This document shows, in pieces, positions 15,859-24,462 of a DNA stretch of 64,000 nucleotides (position 1 is its first letter; each line of letters starts with the position of its first letter). The position numbers and the translations under genes were made by a program. The stretch is taken from contig NZ_FOUS01000020.1 of NCBI RefSeq assembly GCF_900114915.1, positions 82,349-146,348 on the forward strand, read 5' to 3'. A model generated the notes under the pieces. The model had not been told where the DNA came from. It was given only the letters and a program-made list of their open reading frames with translations, and made no database searches. The DNA is from Bradyrhizobium sp. Rc3b (lineage in GTDB: Bacteria > Pseudomonadota > Alphaproteobacteria > Rhizobiales > Xanthobacteraceae).

Positions 15859-16865
15859 GGGATGCTCGTCGCAGCAGAGCTGGAGGTGTTCGCGCGTGCC
15901 GTCAGGCGCCGCGCGATCGGCATCAGCATGTAGGGCGCGAGATGGATCGGAAACTGCGTCATCGCGAAATAGAGCCAGGTGGTAGGCGGCAATGCGCCGG
16001 CCGTGGCCGCCAGCATCAAGCCGAGATTGCGCTGTGACACCATCAGCCCGAGTGCGAGCGCGCGCTCGGTGCCGATGCGGCGGAATAGCAGCGTGGTGAT
16101 CGCGAGCAGCGTGAAATAGATCGCGAATGAGAGAGCTGCGAGGCCGAGGGTGAACAGCGGCTGTGCGAGAAGGTCGCTGACGACATCGCCCATGATCGCG
16201 GCAGCGAAGATGAAGAGGATGATGATGTTGAGGCCGTCGATCGGCGTCTTGTGACGCTGGATCGCCTCCGCGCCGAAGATCCATCGGATCGCTGTGGCGG
16301 CCAGCAGCGATGCTGCGAGGATGCCGAGCAGTTTCAGGCCCAGCGTCAGCGGTGTGACGCTCAGCATGTCGCCGAGGAAGAGGCCGGCGAATAGCGAGGC
16401 CGTGAAGGGCACCAGCGCGGTCGAGGTCACCAGCGTGATCAGCACGAGCGTGGCATCGAGACCCATCAGTGCGGCCAGTGCTGGAGAGGCCATCATCGGC
16501 GAGGCCATGCTCTGGAGCATCAGCGCGAGCGAAAGTCCGGGGGCGCGAGCCGTGAGGCCGGTTGCGTGGGCGATCAATCCGACGATCAGCGGCACGCCGA
16601 TCGTGGTCCAGGCCGTGGCGGTTGCAACCAGCGCCGGTCGGCGCAGATGGCCGTAGAGGGCGGCCAGATCGACCCGCATGAAGGAGATGCAGAGCAGGCA
16701 GAGGATTGCCTCGGTGAGATAGGGACGCAGCAGCGCGCCGAGCGGTGGCACCGCAGCCGCGATGAACACGACAGCCGCGACTCCGCGCGTGCCCTGGCTG
16801 CCGAGCCATGTCAGGACGCGCAGCGGGAAGGTGATGATGGTTTGGAGAAGGACAGGCATCGGCAT
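15855..16865 (-). CDS. Bile acid:sodium symporter-like membrane transporter
   Basis: 336 residues with about nine or ten hydrophobic helices (for example AAVVFIAAAVPPLGALL, ATAWTTIGVPLIVGLIAHATG, LGILAASLLAATAIRWIFG and GLNIIILFIFAAAIMGDVV). The motif ALGLMVSQRNLGLMLAA with the two half-helix crossover is typical of the SBF/BASS fold. Substrates of bacterial members range from organic acids to pantoate, and none is suggested by the context. The end overlaps the stop of the convergent frameshifted regulator by 4 bp. The N terminus may start at the second Met, two codons in. Confidence 0.78.
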   Translation of the reverse strand: MPMPVLLQTIITFPLRVLTWLGSQGTRGVAAVVFIAAAVPPLGALLRPYLTEAILCLLCISFMRVDLAALYGHLRRPALVATATAWTTIGVPLIVGLIAHATGLTARAPGLSLALMLQSMASPMMASPALAALMGLDATLVLITLVTSTALVPFTASLFAGLFLGDMLSVTPLTLGLKLLGILAASLLAATAIRWIFGAEAIQRHKTPIDGLNIIILFIFAAAIMGDVVSDLLAQPLFTLGLAALSFAIYFTLLAITTLLFRRIGTERALALGLMVSQRNLGLMLAATAGALPPTTWLYFAMTQFPIHLAPYMLMPIARRLTARANTSSSAATSIP

Positions 16866-16891
16866 CGTTGGTGCGTCGGGCTACGGGACTG

Positions 16892-17839
16892 TCATCCCAA
16901 TCCCTTCAACCATGCGCCGATCTCGCCGACGGCGACATTGGCCTGCTGCAACAACTTGCCCATCGTGAAGAAGCCATGGAATTGGCCGGGATAGTGCTTG
17001 TGCGTGACGGGTACGCCGGCCTGCTTGAGCCGCGCGGCATATTCGTCGCCTTCGTCGCGCAGCGGATCGGCGCCGGCGGTCAGCACATAGGCGGGCGGCA
17101 GGCCCGCCAGGTTTTGCGCACGTGCCGGTGAAGCGCGCCAGTCATGGATGTCAGCGGCGCCATTGAGGTAGTGGTCGCGAAACCAGCGGATCACCGAATG
17201 CGTCAGCAGCACGCTGGTCTCGGGCTCGCTGTGAGAGCCGTGCGTCATGGTGAAATCGGTGGCGGGATAGATCAACGCCTGGCCCGCGAGCGCGGGGCCC
17301 CCAGCGTCACGCGCGGCGAGCGCCACGACCGCGGCGAGGTTGCCGCCGGCGCTGTCGCCGCCGATCGACAGGCGCGAGGCATCGATGCCGAGCTCGCGCG
17401 CGTTCGCGGCGATCCATTGGGTCGCGGCAATGGCGTCCTCAATGGCCGCGGGAAACTTGTGCTCCGGTGCGAGACGGTAGTCGACCGAGATCACGATCAG
17501 CGCGCCCTCAACCGCGAGCTGGCGGCAGACGACGTCGTGGGAGTCGAGATCGCCGATCACCCAGCCGCCGCCATGGAAGAACACCAGCGCCGGCGACAGG
17601 CCGTCGTGCCTGCGTGGCTCCTTGGGAACGTAGAGGCGGGTGGGGATCACCCCGTGCGGCGCCGGGATCGATAGCGGCGTGACGCGCGCGAGCTCCGGCG
17701 GCTCTGGGTTGGTGGCAAAGCGGGCCTGAGCGTAATAGGCGCGCGCTTGGTCCGCCGTCAGGGTCTCGTAGGCGGGGCGGCCGGCCTCCTGGAACGCCCT
17801 ATAGACGGCGGCGGCATCGGGATCGAGCATAACGGGCAT
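16892..17839 (-). CDS. Alpha/beta hydrolase of the hormone-sensitive-lipase family
   Basis: 315 residues from ATG 17839; GTG 17851, four codons upstream, is possible. The HSL landmarks are in order: the oxyanion hole motif FFHGGGWVIGDLDSHD, SVDYRLAPEHKFPA, the nucleophile elbow GGDSAGGN, the acidic residue in LTAGADPLRDEGDEYA and the histidine in YPGQFHGFFTMG. There is no signal peptide, so it is a cytoplasmic carboxylesterase, likely for short acyl esters. It follows the SBF-like transporter gene by 26 bp in transcription order reversed (esterase first), so the two may be cotranscribed. Confidence 0.9.
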   Translation of the reverse strand: MPVMLDPDAAAVYRAFQEAGRPAYETLTADQARAYYAQARFATNPEPPELARVTPLSIPAPHGVIPTRLYVPKEPRRHDGLSPALVFFHGGGWVIGDLDSHDVVCRQLAVEGALIVISVDYRLAPEHKFPAAIEDAIAATQWIAANARELGIDASRLSIGGDSAGGNLAAVVALAARDAGGPALAGQALIYPATDFTMTHGSHSEPETSVLLTHSVIRWFRDHYLNGAADIHDWRASPARAQNLAGLPPAYVLTAGADPLRDEGDEYAARLKQAGVPVTHKHYPGQFHGFFTMGKLLQQANVAVGEIGAWLKGLG

Positions 17840-18087
17840 GGAACGGCGCACCTCGGGGTTTCCGGTTATCGTTGAATGTGATTTTCGGGGCGATGCCCGC
17901 CGCGCGCCCCCAAGGAGGGGCCCTCCGACTATCCCACCCGTCAGCCGCCCTGGCCAGCGGGCGGCGGGCAGGGCAGGGATGCCGCCCTTCCCCCGCCGTA
18001 TTCCCCGTGTTAACCGGAGGGCCTGCGAGCGGCGGTATCCCCTGTAGAATGTCCAACAAGCCCGATTCGCTGTTGAAGCCGCGCGAG

Positions 18088-19083
18088 ATGTTTCGAACCA
18101 TTACCCTGACAGGTCTTGCGGCGCTTTTGGCCGCCACCGCACTGACGGTTGCGACGCCGGCTCAGGCGCAGATCGGCACGATTTTTTCCGATCCACCGCC
18201 GCTGCGGCCGCCCGGCAACATTCCGCGCGGCCAGCCCCAGCCGCAGCAGATTCCCGATGACGACGAAGAGGTGCCGGAGCTGCCGCCGCAGGGCCGCGTG
18301 CTGCCGTCGCGCCCGATGCCTCCGCCGCCGGGCCGGCAGGGCAATGTGATGCCAGGGCCGGTCGAGACCCAGCCGCTGGCGCCGCCGCCGGGCTCCACCG
18401 TCGCCCCGCCAAACCAGCCGCCGCCTGTGGCGGTCGTGCCGCCGGGCGCCGGCCAGCCGGGTGCGCCGGGTCGCCAGCCGCAGCAGAAGGGCGGGCCGGG
18501 TGGCGCCGTGCCGCAGACCCCGGCGAGCCTGCAGCCGGGCGACGAGGTCGTCACCGAGCCGCCGGCCCAGAAGATCGTGAACAAGAAGGCGACCTTCTCG
18601 GGGCTCGACAAGATCACCGGGCGCATCATCAATTTCGACGAGGAGATCGGCGAGACCGTCCAGTTCGGCGCGCTCAGGGTCAAGACCGACGCCTGCTACA
18701 CGCGACCGGCGACCGAGGCCACCAACACCGACGCCTTCGTCGAGGTCGACGAGATCACCTTGCAGGGCGAGGTGAAGCGGATCTTCTCGGGCTGGATGTA
18801 CGCGGCAAGCCCGGGCCTGCACGGCGTCGAGCATCCGATCTACGACATCTGGCTCACCGACTGCAAAGAGCCGCAGCAGACCATTGCGACCGCAGCGCCG
18901 GATCCCGCGACCAAGCCTGCACCGCCGCCGCCGCCCGCGCAGAAGAAGGCCGCGCCGAAGCAGGTGCAGCAGCGTCCGCCGCAGCCTCTGCCGCCGATCC
19001 AGCAGCAGCAATCGGCACCGCCGCCGCCTCCGCCGCCGGAGCAGCGACCAGGTCTGTTCGGTATCCCGGGGTTTGGCCGCTAG
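18088..19083 (+). CDS. DUF2155 exported proline-rich protein
   Basis: 331 residues from ATG 18088, which gives a clean signal peptide (FRTITLTGLAALLAATALTV to AQAQ); ATG 18049 and 17872 are open in frame but lack family support. The centre is low complexity, with Pro, Gly and Gln runs (about residues 30-150). The DUF2155 domain runs from about residue 155 to 265: KIVNKKATFSGLDKITGR, GETVQFGALRVKTDACY, DEITLQGEVKRIFSGWMYA and HPIYDIWLTDC, with two conserved cysteines. The tail is again Pro/Gln-rich and ends FGIPGFGR. In alphaproteobacteria the gene commonly sits between aat and NDUFA12, and it is next to aat here. Its function is not established. Confidence 0.88.
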   Translation: MFRTITLTGLAALLAATALTVATPAQAQIGTIFSDPPPLRPPGNIPRGQPQPQQIPDDDEEVPELPPQGRVLPSRPMPPPPGRQGNVMPGPVETQPLAPPPGSTVAPPNQPPPVAVVPPGAGQPGAPGRQPQQKGGPGGAVPQTPASLQPGDEVVTEPPAQKIVNKKATFSGLDKITGRIINFDEEIGETVQFGALRVKTDACYTRPATEATNTDAFVEVDEITLQGEVKRIFSGWMYAASPGLHGVEHPIYDIWLTDCKEPQQTIATAAPDPATKPAPPPPPAQKKAAPKQVQQRPPQPLPPIQQQQSAPPPPPPPEQRPGLFGIPGFGR

Positions 19084-19094
19084 GCCTGGCTAGA

Positions 19095-19775
19095 TTATTG
19101 CCGCGCGGCGATGATCTCGAGCGCGCGTGCGCCTGGGATCACCTCACCCGCCGAGAGCTTCAGGAAATCGCCCGGCTCGCCCGCGAGCGCCTTGTCGAGC
19201 AGCGCGGTGTAGCGCCGCCGCGAGATCTCGGCCGCACCAAAGCTCTTCAGATGTTCGGTGACATATTGGGTGTCGAGCAGCTCGAAGCCGCCATGGATGA
19301 GCCGCGCGACCAGATGCACCAGAGCGACCTTCGAGGCATCGCGCGCGGTGTGGAACATGCTCTCGCCGAAGAAGGCCCGTCCGAGGCTGACGCCGTACAG
19401 CCCGCCGACGAGGTCCTCGCCCTGCCAGGCCTCGACGCTGTGGCAATGGCCGAGCTCGAACAGGCCGCCATAGAGGTCACGGATGCGCTTGTTGATCCAG
19501 GTGTCCTCGCGTCCGGCCTGCGGCGCGGCGCAGCCGGCGATCGTCGCCTTGAACGCGGTGTTGACGGTTACGCGAAACACATCCGAGCGCACGGTGCGCG
19601 CGAGCCGCGAGGCGACGCGAAATCCGTCGAGGGGGATGACGCCGCGCAGCTCCGGCTCGACCCAGAACAGGGTCGGATCTTCGGCGCTTTCGGCCATCGG
19701 AAAGATGCCGCAGGCATAGGCGCGCAGCAGCACGGCCGGTGTGATTTCAGACGGGGCGGAGTCGCGCGAAGTCAT
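19095..19775 (-). CDS. aat: Leucyl/phenylalanyl-tRNA--protein transferase
   Basis: 226 residues from ATG 19775 (ATG 19784 is three codons upstream). Landmarks of the Aat family: LLRAYACGIFPMAES, FWVEPELRGVIPLDGF, the acceptor-binding HSVEAWQGEDLVGGLYGVSLG, FFGESMFHTARDASKVAL and ELLDTQYVTEHLKSFGA. The enzyme adds Leu or Phe to N-terminal Arg or Lys of proteins and so feeds the ClpS/ClpAP N-degron pathway in the cytoplasm. It converges with the DUF2155 gene, 11 bp apart. Confidence 0.95.
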   Translation of the reverse strand: MTSRDSAPSEITPAVLLRAYACGIFPMAESAEDPTLFWVEPELRGVIPLDGFRVASRLARTVRSDVFRVTVNTAFKATIAGCAAPQAGREDTWINKRIRDLYGGLFELGHCHSVEAWQGEDLVGGLYGVSLGRAFFGESMFHTARDASKVALVHLVARLIHGGFELLDTQYVTEHLKSFGAAEISRRRYTALLDKALAGEPGDFLKLSAGEVIPGARALEIIAARQ

Positions 19776-19835
19776 GGTTCGCAACCATAGCAGGATCGCG
19801 ACGCGGTTGCGATGGGGGTGAGCAGGGCAGCGAGA

Positions 19836-20939
19836 TCAGCTCGCGGCTGCGGTGCTGGTCCTGCCGGGGGCTGCCGGCATGCGCGCGAATTTCAGCACGA
19901 TCCGGGTTCCGGAATGGGCGGGATCGCGCTCGACCGTGGCGTCGAGCTTCGAGGCCATGGCCGCGACGATGCGCTGGCCCATGCCGGTTGAGCGCGGATC
20001 GGCCTTGACGTTGTCGCCGACGCCGTTGTCGGTGATCGACAGCAGGACATCCTCGCCCTGCGCGTGCAGCTCGACGTGGATCGGGCCGGCGCCGTCGGGA
20101 TAGGCGTATTTCACCGCGTTCATCACCAGCTCGTTGACGATGATGCCGACGGCGACCGCGCGGTCGGGATCGATCTCGATCGGCTCGGCCTTCAGCGTCA
20201 GGCGCGACATCCGGTTGCCTTCGGCGGAGCGGCGGAGATCCTCGAGCAGCGAGTCTAGATACTGGTTCAGGACCACGCTCTTCAGATCCTGCGAGGTATA
20301 GAGGCGGCGGTGCACTTGCGCGACCGCGGCGACTCGGCCCATCGCGTTGGTCAGTGCCGCCTTGACCTCGTCCTGCGCGGCGGAGCTTGCCTGAAGGTGC
20401 AGCAACGAGGCGATGATCTGGAGCGAGTTGCCGACGCGGTGGTTGACCTCGCGCAGCAGCAGCTCGCGTTCGGCGGCAAGGGCGGCGTAGCGGTCGCGCG
20501 AGGCATGGATCTCGGCCTCGGCTTCCTCGCGCGCCTTCTGCAGTTCGGCCTGGCGCAGCGCGCCCTCGGTTGCGACGTGGAGCAGGGGGATGAAATCGCC
20601 CGTGACGTCCTTGACGAGATAGTCGGCCGCGCCGGCCTTCAGCGCGGTCACCGCGATGCTGGAATCCTGCGAGGCCGTGACGAACACCACGGGCGGCGCA
20701 CCCGGGATGGCCATGATCTGCTCCAGCGTCTCCAGCCCGTCGAGGCCGGGCATGTACTGGTCGAGCGCCACCACGTCGATGCCGCCCTCGACCGCGGCGC
20801 GGCGGATGCGCTCCAGGCCTTCCTCGCCGCTCGCGGCATGGACGACCCTGTAGCCGCGCCGCGTCAGGCCGCGATCGACCAGGCGCGCCAGCGCACTGTC
20901 GTCGTCGATGTAGAGCAGTGTTGGCGTGCGCTGGTTCAT
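19836..20939 (-). CDS. Receiver-HWE/HisKA_2 histidine kinase
   Basis: 367 residues from ATG 20939, which overlaps the stop of the upstream regulator gene (ATGA). It has no membrane helix. An N-terminal receiver domain (LLYIDDDSALARLVDRG, Asp in VVALDQYMPGLDG, Lys in DYLVKDVTG) is followed by a coiled-coil linker and a HisKA_2/HWE-type dimerisation helix with the phospho-accepting His in LLREVNHRVGNSLQIIASLL (about residue 166), then ATPase boxes NELVMNAVKYAYP and ITDNGVGDN. Kinases of this type commonly phosphorylate PhyR in the general stress response of alphaproteobacteria. It is the last gene of a three-gene operon that has an EcfG promoter. Confidence 0.9.
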   Translation of the reverse strand: MNQRTPTLLYIDDDSALARLVDRGLTRRGYRVVHAASGEEGLERIRRAAVEGGIDVVALDQYMPGLDGLETLEQIMAIPGAPPVVFVTASQDSSIAVTALKAGAADYLVKDVTGDFIPLLHVATEGALRQAELQKAREEAEAEIHASRDRYAALAAERELLLREVNHRVGNSLQIIASLLHLQASSAAQDEVKAALTNAMGRVAAVAQVHRRLYTSQDLKSVVLNQYLDSLLEDLRRSAEGNRMSRLTLKAEPIEIDPDRAVAVGIIVNELVMNAVKYAYPDGAGPIHVELHAQGEDVLLSITDNGVGDNVKADPRSTGMGQRIVAAMASKLDATVERDPAHSGTRIVLKFARMPAAPGRTSTAAAS

Positions 20940-21376
20940 GGGGCGGCGGGAGGGACCTGGATGACCGAGAAGAACAGGCCAAGCTGCCGGATGGCATTGG
21001 CGAAATTCTCGTAGTTGACGGGCTTGGTGATGTAGACGTTGCAGCCGAGCTCGTAGCAACGCTTGATTTCCTGGGAATCGTCAGTGGTGGTCAGCACCAC
21101 CACGGGCGAAGCCTTCAGATATTTGTTTTCCTTGATCTGCCTCAGGATGTCGATCCCGGTCATGTCGGGCAGGTTGAGGTCGAGCAGGATCAGCAGCGCA
21201 TTACCCTTCTGCACGAGCCCTGAGCCGTCGGCGCCGAACAAATGCTGCATTGCGTCCGTGCCGTTGGGGAACGAGACGATCTCGTTGTTGACTCCCGAGC
21301 GGCGGATGTTGCGCTCGATCAAGCGGGCGTGGCCCTCATCGTCCTCGATCATGATGATGGTGACAGGCTGGGTCAT
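20936..21376 (-). CDS. Rcp1-like response regulator
   Basis: 146 residues, a lone receiver domain: IIMIEDDEGHARLIERNIRR, phospho-acceptor Asp in LLILLDLNLPDMTGIDIL, Thr switch in VVLTTTDDSQEI, and Lys in VYITKPVNYENF. The insertion between strand 2 and helix 3 (FGADGSGLVQKGNAL) and the DLNLPDMTG form are typical of the Rcp1 regulators that partner bacteriophytochrome-like kinases. It lies between two kinases in one operon, 5 bp after the membrane kinase stop and overlapping the next start by 4 bp. It may carry phosphate from the first kinase to the second. Confidence 0.9.
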   Translation of the reverse strand: MTQPVTIIMIEDDEGHARLIERNIRRSGVNNEIVSFPNGTDAMQHLFGADGSGLVQKGNALLILLDLNLPDMTGIDILRQIKENKYLKASPVVVLTTTDDSQEIKRCYELGCNVYITKPVNYENFANAIRQLGLFFSVIQVPPAAP

Positions 21377-21381
21377 CGATC

Positions 21382-22899
21382 TCAGTTCCGGTTGCTCACA
21401 TTCCAGGCGATCGGCAGCGTGATCGTGAAGGTGCTGCCCGCGTCCAGTTCCGACGATACCGACATGGTGCCGCCGAGGCGACGCACAAGTGCACGCACAT
21501 GCGCGAGACCAATGCCCTGGCCGGGCTTGTCCTGGGTTCCCGCACGGCGGAACAGGTCAAATATCCGCTGATGGTCCTTCGGATCGATGCCGCGGCCATT
21601 GTCGCTGATCTCGAAGATAGCGTAGCCGAGCTTGGTGCGCCCGCGGATTCTAATTTCGCCGGGCACCCCGCGCTTCAGGTACTTGATCGCATTGTCGATC
21701 AGATTGGAGAAGATCTGCTCGAGTGCGAGCCGGTCGCTGACGATGTCAGGCAGCGGCTCGAGGTGGATCTCGGCCTGCGCCTCGGCCGCCTGGTGTGCCA
21801 GCGTCGACACGATGGCCTCGATCAGCTCGCTGGTGTCGATCTTCACCGGCTGGAATTCGCGTCGGCCCTCGCGGGTGAGGTTGAGGATGGCCGAAATCAG
21901 CCGGTCCATCTTGGCGATCGACGTCTTGATGAAGCCGAGCGCCTCGGAAAAATCCTCCGAGAGCTGCTTGTCGGCGCCTTCGAGCACGATCTCGCCGGGC
22001 GCGCCTGGCGCCAGCGGCGGCCCGCCGGCGGGGACGTGGGTGAGGCTGCCGATGCGGCGGAAGACATCGCCGCTGAGCTCTTCGAGTTCGCTGGTGAAGC
22101 CCATGATGTTGACGAGCGGCGAGCGCAGATCGTGGCTGACGATATAGGCAAAGCGCTGGATCTCTGCGTTGGCTTCGCGCAGATCCGCAGTGCGCTCGTC
22201 GACGACGGACTCCAGATTGACGTTGGCATCGCGCAGGCGCGCTTCGGCCTCGTCACGAGCGCGGGCCGAGCGCCGCACCAGCCAGGTCGAGATCAGGGCC
22301 AGCAGCACGACGAGGCCGGAGCCGATGCCGGTCATCGATGCAGCCAGGGTCTGGCTCCGGTCGGAGTTGGCCGTTCGGACCCGGAACAGCCGCTCCTCCT
22401 CGCGGATCATCGCGTTGGCCAAATTGCTGATGGTAGTTGTGGTGTTGCCGGCCGCGGCCTCGCGGATCAGCGCCGTGGCCCTGTCCGGTTGGCCGTCCTT
22501 CACGAACTTCATTTCGCGCGAGAACTGGTCGAGTCGGGTCTCGATCGCCGCGCTCAGTTTTTCGATGCTGTCGCGTTGCGCCGGATTGTCGCCGATCTGG
22601 CGCGTGAGCTTGTCGAGTGCCGGAATGATCGCTGCGACGGCCTTCTCGTGGTCCGACTGGAAATCCGGTCCCTGCGTCAGCAGAAAGCCGCGGGCGCTGC
22701 TCTCGGCGCGGCGGATTTCAAGCAGTAGGGCGTTGATCTGGCTCTCAGCCTCGATCGTGTGAAGCACCCATGTGCTGTCTTCCCTCGCCTTGTTGACGAG
22801 ATAGACCGAGCCGGCGCTGATCACGGTCAGAATCAGAAGACCCGCCGAAATCAGCAGGATCTGCCAAAATGCGCGCCGTCGATGGGCCTCGGCCGTCAC
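21382..22899 (-). CDS. CHASE3 sensor histidine kinase
   Basis: 505 residues. Membrane helix (WQILLISAGLLILTVISAGSVYL), CHASE3 periplasmic helices (ESQINALLLEIRRAESSARGFLL to about residue 185), second helix (IGSGLVVLLALISTWLV), a coiled-coil linker (RDEAEARLRDANVNLESVVDE), HisKA with His in FAYIVSHDLRSPLVNIMGF, an unusually long Gly/Pro/Ala-rich loop inside the dimerisation domain (THVPAGGPPLAPGAPGEIV), and ATPase boxes NLIDNAIKYLKRG, EISDNGRGID, and DKPGQGIGLAHV. The domain type resembles the phytochrome-family kinases that partner Rcp1 regulators. First gene of the operon; a perfect EcfG promoter is 67-91 bp upstream of its ATG. Confidence 0.9.
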   Translation of the reverse strand: MTAEAHRRRAFWQILLISAGLLILTVISAGSVYLVNKAREDSTWVLHTIEAESQINALLLEIRRAESSARGFLLTQGPDFQSDHEKAVAAIIPALDKLTRQIGDNPAQRDSIEKLSAAIETRLDQFSREMKFVKDGQPDRATALIREAAAGNTTTTISNLANAMIREEERLFRVRTANSDRSQTLAASMTGIGSGLVVLLALISTWLVRRSARARDEAEARLRDANVNLESVVDERTADLREANAEIQRFAYIVSHDLRSPLVNIMGFTSELEELSGDVFRRIGSLTHVPAGGPPLAPGAPGEIVLEGADKQLSEDFSEALGFIKTSIAKMDRLISAILNLTREGRREFQPVKIDTSELIEAIVSTLAHQAAEAQAEIHLEPLPDIVSDRLALEQIFSNLIDNAIKYLKRGVPGEIRIRGRTKLGYAIFEISDNGRGIDPKDHQRIFDLFRRAGTQDKPGQGIGLAHVRALVRRLGGTMSVSSELDAGSTFTITLPIAWNVSNRN

Positions 22900-22965
22900 G
22901 ACGGCCTCGCTCTGTCACGTTCAGCGGAAGTCAAAACGCCCCCTTGGAACTGTCCCCGCGTCGAG

Positions 22966-22990
22966 AACGCGATGGGGGCCAAAGGGTTCC
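22966..22990 (-). promoter_or_regulatory. EcfG-type general stress promoter of the kinase operon
   Basis: On the minus strand GGAAC (22990-22986), a 16-base spacer, and CGTT (22969-22966), an exact match to the consensus of EcfG-family sigma factors in alphaproteobacteria. Transcription would begin near 22958, about 60 bases ahead of ATG 22899. Confidence 0.7.
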
Positions 22991-23005
22991 ACGACGAAAG
23001 TGGAT

Positions 23006-24364
23006 TTATCGCGGAGCGGGTTCCGTCTTGCCGGCCAGATATTGTTCCAGCCAGTGGATGTGATAATCGCCGTTGATGATGTCGTCTTCACGCACCAGCG
23101 CGCGGAACAGCGGCAGCGTGGTCTCGATGCCTTCCACGACCATCTCGTCCAGCGCCCGGCGCAGCCGCATCAGGCATTCGGCGCGGGTCTTGCCGTGCAC
23201 GATCAGCTTGCCGACCAGGGAATCGTAATAGGGCGGGATCGTGTAGCCCTGGTAGACCGCGGAATCGATCCGGACCCCGAGTCCGCCGGGCGGATGGTAT
23301 TGCAGTATGCGGCCGGGCGAGGGACGGAAGGTCTGGGGATTCTCGGCGTTGATGCGGCACTCGATCGCATGGCCGATGACCTGGACCTCTTCCTGCCTTG
23401 CCGGCAAGTCGCCGCCGGCGGCGATGCGGATCTGCTCCAGCACGAGGTCGATGTCGGTGATGCTCTCGGTGACGGGATGCTCGACCTGGATGCGGGTGTT
23501 CATCTCGATGAAGTAGAACTCGCCGTCCTCGAACAGGAACTCGATGGTGCCGACGCCGAGATATTTCATCTCGCGCATGGCTTTCGCACAGGTCTCGCCG
23601 ATCTTGGCCCGCGCGGCGGCGGCAAGGACAGGCGAGGGGCCCTCTTCCCAGACCTTCTGGTGGCGGCGTTGCAGCGAACAGTCGCGTTCGCCGAGATGGA
23701 TCGCGCCGCCGCGGCCGTCGCCGAGAATCTGGATCTCGATGTGACGCGGCTTCTGGAGGTATTTTTCCAGATAGACCGAGGCATCGCCGAAGGCCGATTT
23801 GGCCTCGTTGGCCGCCGTCGACAGCGCCACCTGCAGGTCGGCCTCGCTGTGCGCCACCTTCATGCCGCGGCCGCCGCCGCCGGCCGCCGCCTTCACCAGC
23901 ACCGGAAAGCCGATCTTCCTGGCGATCGCCAGCGCGTCGTCATCGGGACCGACCGCGCCGTCGGAGCCGGGCACCACGGGGATGCCGAGCCGCCTGGCGG
24001 TCTTCTTCGCCTCGATCTTGTCGCCCATCAGGCGGATGTGCTCGGCCTTGGGGCCGATGAAATGCAGATTGTGCTCGGCCAGGATCTCCGCAAAGCGTGC
24101 ATTCTCGGACAAGAAGCCGTAACCGGGATGCACGGCATCGGCGCCGGTGATCTCGCAGGCCGCGAGCAGCGCGGGCACGTTGAGATAGCTGTCCTTGGAT
24201 GCCGGCGGTCCGATGCAGACGCTCTCGTCCGACAGGCGCACATGCATGGCATCGGCGTCGGCGGTGGAGTGCACGGCGACGGTCGCGATGCCGAGCTCCT
24301 TGCAGGCCCTGAGGATGCGAAGGGCGATCTCGCCGCGATTGGCTATGAGGATCTTGTCGAACAT
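23006..24364 (-). CDS. accC: Acetyl-CoA carboxylase, biotin carboxylase subunit
   Basis: 452 residues, the normal length. ATP-grasp landmarks in order: MFDKILIANRGEIALRILRA, HPGYGFLSENARFAEI, the glycine-rich loop KAAAGGGGRGMKVAHSE, RHIEIQILGDGRGGAIHLGERDCSLQRRHQKV (the family's conserved catalytic stretch), EFLFEDGEFYFIEMNTRIQVEHPVTE and EDIING near the end. It carboxylates the biotin on AccB with bicarbonate and ATP, the first half of malonyl-CoA synthesis. Second (distal) in the accB-accC pair; a repeat of about 70 bp lies between them. Confidence 0.97.
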   Translation of the reverse strand: MFDKILIANRGEIALRILRACKELGIATVAVHSTADADAMHVRLSDESVCIGPPASKDSYLNVPALLAACEITGADAVHPGYGFLSENARFAEILAEHNLHFIGPKAEHIRLMGDKIEAKKTARRLGIPVVPGSDGAVGPDDDALAIARKIGFPVLVKAAAGGGGRGMKVAHSEADLQVALSTAANEAKSAFGDASVYLEKYLQKPRHIEIQILGDGRGGAIHLGERDCSLQRRHQKVWEEGPSPVLAAAARAKIGETCAKAMREMKYLGVGTIEFLFEDGEFYFIEMNTRIQVEHPVTESITDIDLVLEQIRIAAGGDLPARQEEVQVIGHAIECRINAENPQTFRPSPGRILQYHPPGGLGVRIDSAVYQGYTIPPYYDSLVGKLIVHGKTRAECLMRLRRALDEMVVEGIETTLPLFRALVREDDIINGDYHIHWLEQYLAGKTEPAPR

Positions 24365-24392
24365 GGTGCCTCAGCGGGCAAACAGGAAGGTG

Positions 24393-24462
24393 CGAATGAC
24401 GAGTGGCGAATAGCGAGCAGAGAACGGTGACACCATTCGCTATTCGCTATTCCCCATTCGCT
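24393..24462. repeat. Short palindromic repeat between accB and accC
   Basis: GTGGCGAATAGCGAG is followed by ATTCGCTATTCGCTATTCCC and CATTCGC; the arms GCGAATAGCG and CGCTATTCGC pair. The unit GAATAGCG/CGCTATTC is repeated. The element fills nearly the whole space between accB and accC and would form a hairpin in the shared mRNA. Confidence 0.6.
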
